Below are positions 45,024-53,976 of a stretch of DNA of 64,000 bases, in pieces (positions within the stretch are counted from its first letter, which is position 1; each line of letters starts with the position of its first letter). The notes beneath the pieces were generated by a model that worked only from the letters and a program-made list of their open reading frames with translations, was not told the DNA's origin and did no database searches. The DNA comes from Pseudopedobacter sp037968815 (GTDB lineage: Bacteria; Bacteroidota; Bacteroidia; Sphingobacteriales; Sphingobacteriaceae): the NCBI GenBank assembly GCA_037968815.1, contig JBBKWF010000018.1, forward strand, positions 1-64,000. The letters run 5' to 3'. A program made the translations under genes and the position numbers.

Positions 45024-46088
45024 ATGACAGATACATTAGCTATCAAGGTAACAAAAATTGCTACATCAAAACTTTCGGAGGTTGATTTCGAGAATCTTCC
45101 TTTCGGTAAAATATTTTCTGACCATATGCTTACTGCTGATTATGCAGACGGCGAATGGAAAAATTTTGAGATAGTCCCTTACGGAAATATTAGTGTTAGT
45201 CCTGCAATTTCATCTTTACATTACGGACAGGCTTTTTTTGAAGGTTTAAAAGCTTATAAAAATGATGATGGAAAAATTTCAGTTTTCCGTCCGGATAAAA
45301 ATGCAAAGCGTTTTAACAAATCTGCAGAACGTATGTGTATGCCCGCTTTGCCCGAGGAACTTTTTATCCAAAGCATTGCAGCGGTGGTAGATATGGATAG
45401 AGATTGGGTTCCTAGTAAAAAGGATTATACGCTTTACATTCGTCCATATATGTTTGCTACAGATCCTTATTTAGGAGTAGCGCCATCAACCACTTATAAA
45501 TTTATGATTTTACTTTGCCCAACTGGCAAGTACTTCTCAAAAAACTTGAGTGTTAAAATAGAAACAGAATATACTCGTTCTGCCGAAGGTGGATTTGGCT
45601 ATGCTAAAGCGGCCGGAAACTATGCTGGGTCATTATATCCTGGTAAAAAAGCGGCTGAACAAGGCTTCGATCAAATATTATGGACAGATGCAAAAACCCA
45701 CGAATATGTAGAAGAAATGGGTGCTGCAAATGCCATGTTTGTAATTGATGGTAAATTAATTACTCCATCAACCAGAGATACTATTTTAGATGGAGTTACT
45801 CGTGATAGCATTATCACTTTAGCAAAGGAGTGGGGAATGGAAGTTGAAGAGCGTAGAATTCCTGTTGCCGAAGTTTTAAAGGCCATAGAAGATGGAACTT
45901 GTACTGATGCTTTTGGAGCAGGAACTGCGGCTGTTATTGCTTCTGTTGCAGATATCACCTACAATGGGAAAGTTTATACTTTGCCAAATCCAGATGAAAG
46001 TGTTTTTGCAAATAAAATGAGAAATGCCATGGATGATATCAAATATGGTAGAGTTGAGGATACCCGTAACTGGAACCTTATTGTATAA
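45024..46088 (+). CDS. ilvE: Branched-chain amino acid aminotransferase
   Basis: 354 residues of fold-type IV PLP enzymes; it transaminates Leu, Ile and Val with 2-oxoglutarate. Landmarks: HYGQAFFEGLKAYKNDDG (about 70), PYMFATDP, GFGYAKAAGNYAGSLYPGKK with the PLP Lys region, EEMGAANAMFVIDG and the GTAAVIASVADI block. The length fits the longer BCAT type. Monocistronic, closed by a strong terminator. Confidence 0.96.
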   Translation: MTDTLAIKVTKIATSKLSEVDFENLPFGKIFSDHMLTADYADGEWKNFEIVPYGNISVSPAISSLHYGQAFFEGLKAYKNDDGKISVFRPDKNAKRFNKSAERMCMPALPEELFIQSIAAVVDMDRDWVPSKKDYTLYIRPYMFATDPYLGVAPSTTYKFMILLCPTGKYFSKNLSVKIETEYTRSAEGGFGYAKAAGNYAGSLYPGKKAAEQGFDQILWTDAKTHEYVEEMGAANAMFVIDGKLITPSTRDTILDGVTRDSIITLAKEWGMEVEERRIPVAEVLKAIEDGTCTDAFGAGTAAVIASVADITYNGKVYTLPNPDESVFANKMRNAMDDIKYGRVEDTRNWNLIV

Positions 46089-46111
46089 TTTCTTTAGAAA
46101 TTCTTTTAAAA

Positions 46112-46141
46112 GGGTCGTTCATATTGAACGACCCTTTTTTT
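46112..46141 (+). terminator. ilvE terminator
   Basis: Perfect 9-bp GC-rich stem GGGTCGTTC / GAACGACCC with a 5-nt loop followed by seven T, 23 bp after the stop codon. Confidence 0.95.
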
Positions 46142-46214
46142 GTGGCATTTAAAATGATTTTTGAAAACATTATAATTAAGAATTAAAATGCTATGCTTGC
46201 ATAATAAAATTTTT

Positions 46215-46222
46215 TATATTTG
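46215..46222 (+). promoter_or_regulatory. Acyl-CoA dehydrogenase promoter -7 element TATATTTG
   Basis: Exact TAnnTTTG; a TTG stands 15 bp upstream. The leader would be about 55 nt, so this gene is not leaderless, unlike several others in the window. Confidence 0.5.
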
Positions 46223-46280
46223 GTTTTAATGATGTACGCATCATCAGTCTTATCATCTCAATTAAACTAAACCACAAACC

Positions 46281-47420
46281 ATGGATTTCCAATTATCAGA
46301 AGAGCATTTAATGATTCAGCAAGCTGCCAGAGATTTTGCCCAGACAGAATTGAAACCAGGTGTAATTGAAAGGGATGAGCACCAAAAATTTCCGACTGAA
46401 CAGATAAAAAAACTGGGAGAGCTAGGCTTTTTAGGAATGATGGTTGATCCAAAATACGGCGGTGCAGGCATGGATACCATTTCTTATGTGTTGGTAATGG
46501 AAGAGCTTTCTAAAATTGATGCTTCGGCATCTGTAGTGGTTTCTGCAAATAATTCTTTAGTGTGTTTTGGCTTAGAAAAATATGGGTCTGAAGCGCAGAA
46601 AGAGAAATACTTAAAGCCTTTGGCCACCGGAGAAAAGTTAGGTGCATTTGCGTTATCAGAGCCAGAAGCAGGTTCCGATGCCTCCTCACAACACACTACG
46701 GCTGTTGATATGGGCGATTACTATTTATTAAATGGCACTAAAAACTGGATTACAAACGGAAGTTCTGCTTCTACTTATTTGATAATTGCACAAACTGACG
46801 CTACAAAAGGCAGTCATGGAATAAATGTATTGATTGTTGAAAAAGGGATGGAAGGTTTTACAATCGGGCCAAAAGAAAATAAATTAGGTATACGAGGTTC
46901 AGATACACACTCACTAATGTTTAATGATGTTAAAGTGCCAAAAGAAAACCGTATTGGAGAAGACGGTTTTGGGTTTAAGTTTGCCATGGAAACTTTAGAA
47001 GGTGGTAGAATTGGCATTGCAGCACAAGCTTTAGGTATTGCTTCTGGAGCATATGAGCTAGCACTTGCCTATTCAAAAGAAAGAAAGACTTTTGGAAAAC
47101 CGATTGCACACCACCAGGCTATTGCCTTTAAAATAGCAGATATGGCTACAGAAATTGAAGCAGCTCGATTATTAGTAATCAAAGCCGCGTGGTTAAAAGA
47201 CCAAGGTTTACCTTACGATAAAGCAAGTTCAATGGCTAAACTTTTTGCATCTGATGTGGCTATGAAAACAACTGTTGAAGCTGTACAGATACATGGTGGC
47301 TATGGTTTTGTTAAAGAGTATCATGTAGAACGTTTAATGCGTGATGCCAAAATCACTCAGATTTATGAGGGAACATCCGAAATTCAGAAAATAGTTATAT
47401 CCAGAAGTGTTTTAAAATAG
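46281..47420 (+). CDS. Acyl-CoA dehydrogenase
   Basis: 379 residues, the size of short-chain-type enzymes. FAD-dependent alpha,beta-dehydrogenation of acyl-CoA thioesters. Family signatures are clear: GAFALSEPEAGSDASSQHT (about 125), NWITNGSSAST for flavin contact, KIADMATEIEAARLL, and QIHGGYGFVKEYHVERLMRD followed by the catalytic-Glu region QIYEGTSEIQKIVISR. Chain-length preference (butyryl or branched) cannot be fixed. The next gene starts 25 bp downstream and may be co-transcribed. Confidence 0.95.
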   Translation: MDFQLSEEHLMIQQAARDFAQTELKPGVIERDEHQKFPTEQIKKLGELGFLGMMVDPKYGGAGMDTISYVLVMEELSKIDASASVVVSANNSLVCFGLEKYGSEAQKEKYLKPLATGEKLGAFALSEPEAGSDASSQHTTAVDMGDYYLLNGTKNWITNGSSASTYLIIAQTDATKGSHGINVLIVEKGMEGFTIGPKENKLGIRGSDTHSLMFNDVKVPKENRIGEDGFGFKFAMETLEGGRIGIAAQALGIASGAYELALAYSKERKTFGKPIAHHQAIAFKIADMATEIEAARLLVIKAAWLKDQGLPYDKASSMAKLFASDVAMKTTVEAVQIHGGYGFVKEYHVERLMRDAKITQIYEGTSEIQKIVISRSVLK

Positions 47421-47445
47421 TTGTTAGATAAACTATATTTATTGC

Positions 47446-48684
47446 ATGAAAAACATCCGGTCGATTTTAAATTTACTATTAATAGGAATTATACTATTGA
47501 GTGCTTGCGATAAGCCTTCGGCTAAATTTAATGCCGGCATATGGCGTGGTGCTTTAATTACAAAATCGGGACAGGAAATACCCTTCAATTTCGAAGTAAA
47601 AGATAGTGCTAGCCGCTACACAATTACTATCATGAACGGCGAAGAGCGTTTTAAAGTAGATGAAATTACCAGAGTAGGAGATTCTATCCATATAAAAATG
47701 CCTTTATATAACTCAGAAATAAACGGTGTTATTTTGGATGATAAAATTGATGGAGTTTGGATTAAGCACCTTGTTGATAAAGATGTAGCAATGAAGTTTT
47801 ACGCCAAAGCCAATTCAAAATGGCGAATTAGTGAGCAAGTTGTAAAAGGCAGGTTTAACGTCAACGGAAAGTGGAGAACAACTTTTATTAGTGAAGATGG
47901 AAAAGATACTACCCAAGCAATTGGCGAGTTTGTACAAAACAAATCGAAAGTTACAGGTACTTTTTTAACTGCAACTGGTGATTACCGCTATTTAGAAGGC
48001 GCACTTGATGCCAATAAACTCTCTCTGTCCACTTTTGATGGCACTAGTGCGTATTTGTTTACCGCAACAGTTAACCCTGATAGCACTTTAACAAATGGCA
48101 AGTTCTACGCTGGTTTCTCTTATACCGAAAACTTTACTGCAGAACGGGACTCTACAGTTACATTGCCAGATGCATATTCGCTAACTTATTTAAAAGACAA
48201 AAACAGCAAAATAGATTTTAGTTTTAAAAATTTAGATGGAGAGCAGGTTTCTTTAACTGATGCTCAGTTCCAAAACAAAGTTGTTGTTTTACAAATTTTG
48301 GGTACGTGGTGCCCAAACTGTATGGATGAAACGGCTTATTTGGCCAGTTTTTATGAGAAGTACAAGAGCAAATATGTGGAAGTATTGGGCTTAGCTTATG
48401 AAAGAACAAAGGATTTCGAGAAATCAAAAGCTAACTTAGAACAGGTAAAGAAACGGTTCAATGTAAATTACCCACTTTTAATTACGGGCTTTAAAAGCTC
48501 CGAAGCTTCTGCTAGTTTACCCATGTTAAATAAGGTAATGGCTTTCCCTACTTTGATAATTATTGATAAAAAAGGAAATGTACGTAAAATACATACTGGT
48601 TTTAATGGTCCCGGAACAGGGAAGCACTATTTAGAATTTATTAAAGAATTTGAAAGTTTGATTAATAATCTAGTTCAAGAGTAG
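47446..48684 (+). CDS. TlpA-family thioredoxin-like lipoprotein
   Basis: 412 residues. Lipoprotein signal with box LLSAC. Residues 25-245 form a beta-rich domain of the kind found before TlpA modules; from about 255 there is a thioredoxin fold with the redox motif LGTWCPNCMDE at about 285 and the cis-Pro region AFPTLIIIDKKGNV. Predicted role: disulfide reduction in the periplasm, anchored to a membrane. The CPNC motif suggests a different redox potential from the CGPC protein at the window start. Confidence 0.88.
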   Translation: MKNIRSILNLLLIGIILLSACDKPSAKFNAGIWRGALITKSGQEIPFNFEVKDSASRYTITIMNGEERFKVDEITRVGDSIHIKMPLYNSEINGVILDDKIDGVWIKHLVDKDVAMKFYAKANSKWRISEQVVKGRFNVNGKWRTTFISEDGKDTTQAIGEFVQNKSKVTGTFLTATGDYRYLEGALDANKLSLSTFDGTSAYLFTATVNPDSTLTNGKFYAGFSYTENFTAERDSTVTLPDAYSLTYLKDKNSKIDFSFKNLDGEQVSLTDAQFQNKVVVLQILGTWCPNCMDETAYLASFYEKYKSKYVEVLGLAYERTKDFEKSKANLEQVKKRFNVNYPLLITGFKSSEASASLPMLNKVMAFPTLIIIDKKGNVRKIHTGFNGPGTGKHYLEFIKEFESLINNLVQE

Positions 48685-48809
48685 GTTTTAACTTAGTAAA
48701 TAATTGCCTATAGACTACTATAATGTAGCGAGTTCTATAGCAATTTTGACTCTAATTAATAAGCTCTGGATTTACCCCGAGGTTATTAATATTTAAAATG
48801 GCTTTGGCT

Positions 48810-49241
48810 CTAACCTGCATTTACAGCAGGCACAACTGCTACAGTTAACCTACTCACACAGCTTAACTTCCCTTTATCGTTGTAGATTTTAATATCCCAG
48901 ACATGGGTTTTACCGCCAATATGTAATGGTGTACAAATTCCGGTTACAAAACCATCTTTTACAGGGCGTAAATGATTGGCATTAACCTCTAAACCTACAC
49001 CCATATTTTTTTCTGCGTTTAGCACTAAGTTACTGGCTACGCTACCTAAAGTTTCTGCCAAAACTACGTTTGCTCCACCATGTAAAATACCAACGGGTTG
49101 ATGTGTTTTTGCATTCACTGGCATTGTTGCTTTAATAAAATTGTCGCCAATTTCTGTAAACTCAATTCCAAGAAAAGCCGCTAAGTGATTAGCGTGGCGG
49201 TTGTTTAATGCCGCCACACTTGGTTCTTTAAACCAAATCAT
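48810..49241 (-). CDS. Hotdog-fold thioesterase (PaaI/YbdB-like)
   Basis: 143 residues. The signature HGGANVVLAETLGSVASNL (about 55-75) with its Gln-Pro-VGI-LHGG lead (HQPVGILHGG) is that of the 4HBT/PaaI thioesterases, which hydrolyse acyl-CoA or DHNA-CoA. Its start overlaps the DinB gene stop by 4 bp, so the two are translationally coupled. The exact substrate is not deducible; menaquinone-pathway DHNA-CoA is possible. Confidence 0.88.
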   Translation of the reverse strand: MIWFKEPSVAALNNRHANHLAAFLGIEFTEIGDNFIKATMPVNAKTHQPVGILHGGANVVLAETLGSVASNLVLNAEKNMGVGLEVNANHLRPVKDGFVTGICTPLHIGGKTHVWDIKIYNDKGKLSCVSRLTVAVVPAVNAG

Positions 49242-49759
49242 TTTTTAAGATATAGTTCTTTTAATACGTTAAAGTGGTGCTCAATATGACCGTAAATGAT
49301 AAAAAGCAAAGCACCGGCAGAAACCGTTTCTCCGTTTGCAGTTCCTTTTTTCTTCATGTCTTCATCAGATAAAGATTTAAAGAAAAATAAATTTGATTGG
49401 CGTAACATCACCAATTCGTCTACTAAATCACTGTAAGTATATTTATCAATATTGGTGTTAGCTACCAAAGCATCTTGATCAAAGCCTGGCAAATCTGTTT
49501 GGTCATTACGGGAAATACGCAAAGCTCTGTAAGTCATTATTCGCTCGGTATCTATTAAATGTGAAAGCACTTCTTTTACTGTCCATTTACCTTCTGCATA
49601 AGCATGGTCGTATTTTTTCTCTGGGATATCTGCTAAAAAATCATCAATAGCATTTAGCTGATTTTTTAAGCGACGCATAATAGGCTGGTTGCCGGCAGAT
49701 GCCAGTTGTATATACTTTTCGTAAAATGGTGCGTATTCGTTAGCTAGTGGTTGGTACAT
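49238..49759 (-). CDS. DinB-family (four-helix bundle, metal-binding) protein
   Basis: 173 residues. DinB/YfiT-like fold: a helix with the first metal His in VKEVLSHLIDTERIMTYRAL and the paired His late in the protein in IIYGHIEHHFNVLKE. Family members include thiol S-transferases using bacillithiol or similar cofactors; the role here is unknown. It overlaps the sensor kinase gene upstream by 20 bp and the thioesterase gene downstream by 4 bp, a compact three-gene unit. Confidence 0.88.
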   Translation of the reverse strand: MYQPLANEYAPFYEKYIQLASAGNQPIMRRLKNQLNAIDDFLADIPEKKYDHAYAEGKWTVKEVLSHLIDTERIMTYRALRISRNDQTDLPGFDQDALVANTNIDKYTYSDLVDELVMLRQSNLFFFKSLSDEDMKKKGTANGETVSAGALLFIIYGHIEHHFNVLKELYLKK

Positions 49760-50945
49760 AGTTTAAACTACTTTTTATAATTATTCTAAATGTTGTTCCT
49801 TTTCCTATTTCGGACTCTTTTACAAAGATATGTCCGTTGTGGTAATTTTCAATTATTCTTTTGGTAAGTGATAATCCCAATCCCCATCCTCTTTTTCTAG
49901 TGGTAAAACCAGGCTGAAAAATGGCATCGAATTTTGAGCGGGGAATTCCCTTACCAGTGTCGGTAATATCTACAAATATCTGCTCTTTCGCAATATTTTC
50001 CACAATGTTTACAGATATTTTACCATCGCCTCCAATGGCATTTACTGCATTCTTTAATATGTTTTCAACTACCCAATCAAACAATGGAATGTTTAATAAA
50101 GCTTCTTGGTGTTCGTCTCCTGTAACTTCAAAGCTTATTTTATCACTTACGCGTACGCTGAAATAATCTACATAATCTTTAATAGTCTCATAAACAGAAT
50201 GGCTGGTAAGCACTGGGCGAGAGCCAATTTTAGAAAACCTATCCGCAACTATCTCCAAACGTTTCACATCGTTTTCCATCTGCAAAATTAATGGATCTTT
50301 TTCTGCATCAAACTTGCTTTTTAAAAGTTCTATCCAGGCCATTAATGATGATATTGGTGTGCCCAATTGGTGTGCAGTTTCTTTTGCCAAACCCACCCAA
50401 ACTTGATTTTGTTCAGTCCGCCTTGATGAGCTAAATATAAGATATGCGGTAATTAAAAAAAGCGCAATTACGCTGAGCTGTATATAGGGGAAAATGCGTA
50501 ATTGGGTTAATAAAAAGCTGTCTTTATAATATACATAATTGACCGTACCGTTCATCATTTCTATCGGAATAGGATCGTGTTGGGCTTTCATACTTTTTAA
50601 TTCTCGTAAAAAGTACTTTGGGTCGTAGTCTTTGTCTGTATCTGATTTATAATATGTTTTGGTGGTGTCTAAAGCGGTATAAACAATGATAGAGTCTTTG
50701 TCATTAGTGACAATTGCAGGTACTACTAAACTGTCTTTTACGGTAAAAAGGTAGTTCATCATCTCCTCATTATCCGTTTCAAACATTTTTTGAAAACTTT
50801 GGCTCCAGACTTCGGCTCGGGTACGTTCAGATTCTGAAATACCACGCACCAATAAATCCGTATACCATAAAGAAGTTGCTGCAATAACCACTGCGCCAAT
50901 TAGTAGAAAATATTTCCACCTTCGCTTATTTTCGTAAAGACTCAT
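49740..50945 (-). CDS. Membrane sensor histidine kinase without adjacent response regulator
   Basis: 401 residues. Two membrane helices (about 10-32 and 137-160) enclose a periplasmic segment of about 105 residues. The cytoplasmic part has the phospho-accepting His box AKETAHQLGTPISSLMAWIE and an HATPase domain (N-box ENILKNAVNAIGGDG, G1 DITDTGKGIP, G2 GWGLGLSLTKRIIENY). No HAMP domain is obvious. No response-regulator gene is nearby, so it is an orphan kinase. Co-oriented and overlapping with the DinB gene. Confidence 0.92.
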   Translation of the reverse strand: MSLYENKRRWKYFLLIGAVVIAATSLWYTDLLVRGISESERTRAEVWSQSFQKMFETDNEEMMNYLFTVKDSLVVPAIVTNDKDSIIVYTALDTTKTYYKSDTDKDYDPKYFLRELKSMKAQHDPIPIEMMNGTVNYVYYKDSFLLTQLRIFPYIQLSVIALFLITAYLIFSSSRRTEQNQVWVGLAKETAHQLGTPISSLMAWIELLKSKFDAEKDPLILQMENDVKRLEIVADRFSKIGSRPVLTSHSVYETIKDYVDYFSVRVSDKISFEVTGDEHQEALLNIPLFDWVVENILKNAVNAIGGDGKISVNIVENIAKEQIFVDITDTGKGIPRSKFDAIFQPGFTTRKRGWGLGLSLTKRIIENYHNGHIFVKESEIGKGTTFRIIIKSSLNYVPTTS

Positions 50946-51012
50946 TAAAAAGTTAAAAGTAGAAAGTCTAAAGTAGCAAGTTGTGAGTAGTTAGTAAAAA
51001 ATATCATGCTCT

Positions 51013-51780
51013 CTAAAAAGTTAATTCTAATAAAATTGGACAATGGTCAGAGTGTTTAGCCTCTGGCAAAATCGCAGCTCTTTTTAAATTGTCTGCTAAC
51101 TCAGCGGTACACATATGGTAATCAATACGCCAGCCTAAGTTTTTTGCTCTTGCACCTGCTCTATAACTCCACCAAGTATAGTGGTGAGGGTCTTCATTAA
51201 AGTGTCTAAATGTATCTATAAAACCCAGATGAGTAAAGCTGTCCATCCACGCTCTTTCTTCGGGTAAAAAACCTGAGGATTTTGCATTAGATTTTGGATT
51301 ATGAATGTCGATTGGTTTATGGCAAATATTATAATCGCCAGAAATTACCAATTTAGGATAATCAACTTTTAGCTTGACAATGTAATCTGCAAAATCATCT
51401 AAAAATTTATACTTAAAACCTTGGCGTTCATCTCCGCTACTACCTGATGGGAAATATGCACTTATCACAGAGCATTCCTTAAAATCTGCCCGGATAACTC
51501 TGCCTTCTCTATCGTAATCTTCAATTCCACAGCCATACTCCACATGGTCTGGTTCTATTTTAGATAAAATGGCAGTTCCGCTATAACCTTTCTTTTCTGC
51601 AGGATACCAATAATGTTTGTACCCTAATTGCTCTAACACCACAATATCCAGAATTTGCTCTGGCGTAGCTTTTATCTCTTGTAAACAAATTACATCAGCA
51701 TCGGTAGCTTGCAACCAAGCAAAAAAGTCTTTTTTAATTGCCGCTCTTATTCCGTTGACGTTGTATGATATGATTTTCAT
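51013..51780 (-). CDS. xth: Exodeoxyribonuclease III (AP endonuclease)
   Basis: 255 residues, standard length. Base-excision repair enzyme of the EEP superfamily. Visible: MKIISYNVNGIRAAI with the first Asn, CLQEIKAT with the metal Glu, SAYFPSGSSGDER, VISGDYNICHKPIDI, WRIDYHMC and the final SDHCPILLEL with the catalytic Asp-His. It lies 48 bp downstream of the cyclophilin gene on the same strand. Confidence 0.96.
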   Translation of the reverse strand: MKIISYNVNGIRAAIKKDFFAWLQATDADVICLQEIKATPEQILDIVVLEQLGYKHYWYPAEKKGYSGTAILSKIEPDHVEYGCGIEDYDREGRVIRADFKECSVISAYFPSGSSGDERQGFKYKFLDDFADYIVKLKVDYPKLVISGDYNICHKPIDIHNPKSNAKSSGFLPEERAWMDSFTHLGFIDTFRHFNEDPHHYTWWSYRAGARAKNLGWRIDYHMCTAELADNLKRAAILPEAKHSDHCPILLELTF

Positions 51781-51828
51781 TTTTTTAAATTCTATAATCT
51801 CATGCAGATGGCTTTGAACTTTCTGCCT

Positions 51829-52518
51829 TTAACCTTTAGCTATTTCTTTCAATAATCTTTTCAATTCCTTCTTCTCTACAATAGAAACACTCATTTTAAT
51901 ATCTGTTAATGGCCTGTTGTTTCTATCAACTTTTACAGTGCAAATATTATCAACGGTTTGCATTCCTTTTATTACTTCGCCAAAAACGGTATAGGAGCCG
52001 TCTAAGAACGGAGTGCCACCTATGTTTTTGTAAACTTCTTTTTGTTCGGGAGTGAGTATTCTGTTTTCCAATCGGTTTTCTACTTCTTTTAGCTCTTTAT
52101 CGGTATATTTTTTTCCTTGAACAATGTAAAATTGAGATCCGCTTGATGCTTTTGTTGGGTTGTTATCTCTGGCAGCAGCTAAAGCTCCGCGTTTATGGAA
52201 AAGATTTGGAGAAAATTCAGCCGGAACGGTGTAGCCCATGTCTCCACCACCAAGTTGGTCTCCTACTTTTGCTGTTTTTGAAGTTGGGTCGCCTCCCTGA
52301 ATCATAAATTCTTGAATAACACGGTGAAATAAAGTGCTGTCTAGAGCGCCGGTTTTTGCCAATTCTATAAAATTATCACGGTGTTTTGGTGTTTCGTTAT
52401 ATAACTTTATGTAAACTGTGCCGTAATTGGTTTCTACTTTAACATAGGTATGTTTTGGTTTCTTAGCAAAGCTTGAGAGCGTAAAAAAGGTGAGTAAAAC
52501 TAAGATTAGATTTTTCAT
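51829..52518 (-). CDS. Exported cyclophilin-type peptidyl-prolyl isomerase
   Basis: 229 residues with a signal peptide (...SSFAKK). Cyclophilin core: NFIELAKTGALDSTLFHRVI, the catalytic-Arg region FMIQGGDPTS, GSQFYIVQGKK and YTVFGEVIKGM. It catalyses prolyl cis-trans isomerisation in the periplasm. An insert of about 40 charged residues (TDKELKEVENRLENRILTPE) between the last two blocks is seen in the Bacteroidota subfamily. Confidence 0.94.
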   Translation of the reverse strand: MKNLILVLLTFFTLSSFAKKPKHTYVKVETNYGTVYIKLYNETPKHRDNFIELAKTGALDSTLFHRVIQEFMIQGGDPTSKTAKVGDQLGGGDMGYTVPAEFSPNLFHKRGALAAARDNNPTKASSGSQFYIVQGKKYTDKELKEVENRLENRILTPEQKEVYKNIGGTPFLDGSYTVFGEVIKGMQTVDNICTVKVDRNNRPLTDIKMSVSIVEKKELKRLLKEIAKG

Positions 52519-52646
52519 TATGTGTTAATTTGCTGCAAGATATTTATTTTTTTGGATAGGTGAGGAGTCCGTAGTCCGCCGACGGACAACCACTGCTACA
52601 GCGCATAGACCACGGGCATCTGACTACAGACCGCTGACTTTAAAGG
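52519..52646. repeat. Short gap with a GTCCG-type dispersed repeat
   Basis: Contains AGTCCGTAGTCCGCCGACGG from about 52566 and a small hairpin GTCCG-CCGA-CGGAC, then a GC-rich stretch ending near 52640. The composition differs from the surrounding AT-rich gaps and resembles short intergenic repeats of this lineage. Confidence 0.4.
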
Positions 52647-53786
52647 CTACATCAATAAAGTATCAATACGATAAGCTTGAACAATTTGATTCGCAGATGA
52701 CCAGCTAAAAACTGTAAAATGCCCATCTTGAGAGGCTACCATTGCTAAGGAGTCTCGTTGATCGTAAACAAACTGTGCTGCAGCAAAGTGCCTTGTTCCG
52801 CCAATTTGGCCAATAAATTTAATTTGAGCTTCTGCATCAATAAGCGGTTCAATAAATAAAATCTTACCTATAGTCGCAGTATCATTACTACGTACAATTT
52901 TAGCCCCAAAAGTATGTAAATGATGATCTCTACTAATTACAGTTGCACCATCTATGGCAGTAAGTCCGGCAATATTCTCTACCTCTGTATGTAGAGCAGT
53001 TTGCCAAGAAAGGTTATCGTGTTCTTGGTGATTTAAGCTTAATAAAGCGGCTAATGCACCAAATGTTGGCTGAATAGGGTATTGAAGCGGAAGTACAACA
53101 GATTGACTCCAACTGTTAGAATTAGGCGGAACCACCAATAATAAACCGCCATGTTGGTGGCTACGCATTGAAACAGCCAATTGAATTAAAACGTTAACAC
53201 CATCGTTAAATGAGCAAGGTGCATCAAGATCTAACAATGCAGTAACAATAGCAGGACACTCGGTGAAAGTGCCACAATCTTTATTGACTACCTTTATTTC
53301 ATCTCCCTTTAAAACGGCAACGTTAGTGTATTTTCCAAAACCCTGTAACCTCCGGTGTTTTACTACAATTAAGCCTGGCTCAGAAACATCTAAAACAAAA
53401 CAATAATTAGGGATTTTTAGGGTAGTGCCCCAAATATATAATACCCCGTTTTCTTCCCAAACACCTAAATGTACACCGGCCCGCTCTATTCCAGGAGCTA
53501 ATTTGGTTAACACAGCAACAGTTAGGGGTAACTTAACGCCAAATAGTAAAGGTTGCTCTGCCTGCTCTGGTGATAAAAAAGCAATGGAAATTTTAGGAGA
53601 GTTACCCTCTTCTTTACGTAAACTGGTCCAAAATGCAGCGTTAATAATTTCTTCAATAATCGGGCTGACTGGGGCATTTGCAAGTTTTAGCTCACCTCTA
53701 TCATGGGCATTGTTGATGAGGTTTTTAAAGTGCTCTTCAATAATTGGAGAAGCGGATTTTGCTGCTTGGTATGTTGTGGTGCCCAT
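52647..53786 (-). CDS. DisA_N-type diadenylate cyclase homologue with N-terminal sensor domain (DACNV-like)
   Basis: 379 residues. The C-terminal part (about 230-379) fits the DisA_N nucleotidyltransferase fold that joins two ATP into c-di-AMP: DGA at about 278-280 (TAIDGATVIS), LHTFGAKI, and GGTRHFAAAQ at about 329-338, where the usual RHR is RHF. The N-terminal about 220 residues form a separate domain with no enzyme motif, resembling the predicted sensor domains placed before such cyclases. No membrane helix is seen, so it is cytoplasmic. Activity is uncertain because of the changed Arg. Promoter 4 nt before the ATG. Confidence 0.75.
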   Translation of the reverse strand: MGTTTYQAAKSASPIIEEHFKNLINNAHDRGELKLANAPVSPIIEEIINAAFWTSLRKEEGNSPKISIAFLSPEQAEQPLLFGVKLPLTVAVLTKLAPGIERAGVHLGVWEENGVLYIWGTTLKIPNYCFVLDVSEPGLIVVKHRRLQGFGKYTNVAVLKGDEIKVVNKDCGTFTECPAIVTALLDLDAPCSFNDGVNVLIQLAVSMRSHQHGGLLLVVPPNSNSWSQSVVLPLQYPIQPTFGALAALLSLNHQEHDNLSWQTALHTEVENIAGLTAIDGATVISRDHHLHTFGAKIVRSNDTATIGKILFIEPLIDAEAQIKFIGQIGGTRHFAAAQFVYDQRDSLAMVASQDGHFTVFSWSSANQIVQAYRIDTLLM

Positions 53787-53790
53787 TTCT

Positions 53791-53798
53791 CAAAAATA
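53791..53798 (-). promoter_or_regulatory. Cyclase-gene promoter -7 element TATTTTTG, 4 nt before ATG
   Basis: Exact TAnnTTTG on the minus strand, then AGAA and ATG. The same geometry as purD, miaE and the nif3-like gene. Confidence 0.55.
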
Positions 53799-53976
53799 AA
53801 GTATCTAAGTTAAAAAGTGTGTGTTTTAAGTTTAATTTTCGGTTTTACACCGATAAATATTACACTAGCTATAGAACAGAGGGTAAAGTATATATAATAA
53901 CGATTTACGTATTTATGGGTACTTGTGTGTTAATCTAATTTTCTTTCTTTGGAGCAAACCATAAACTTTAACTGTT

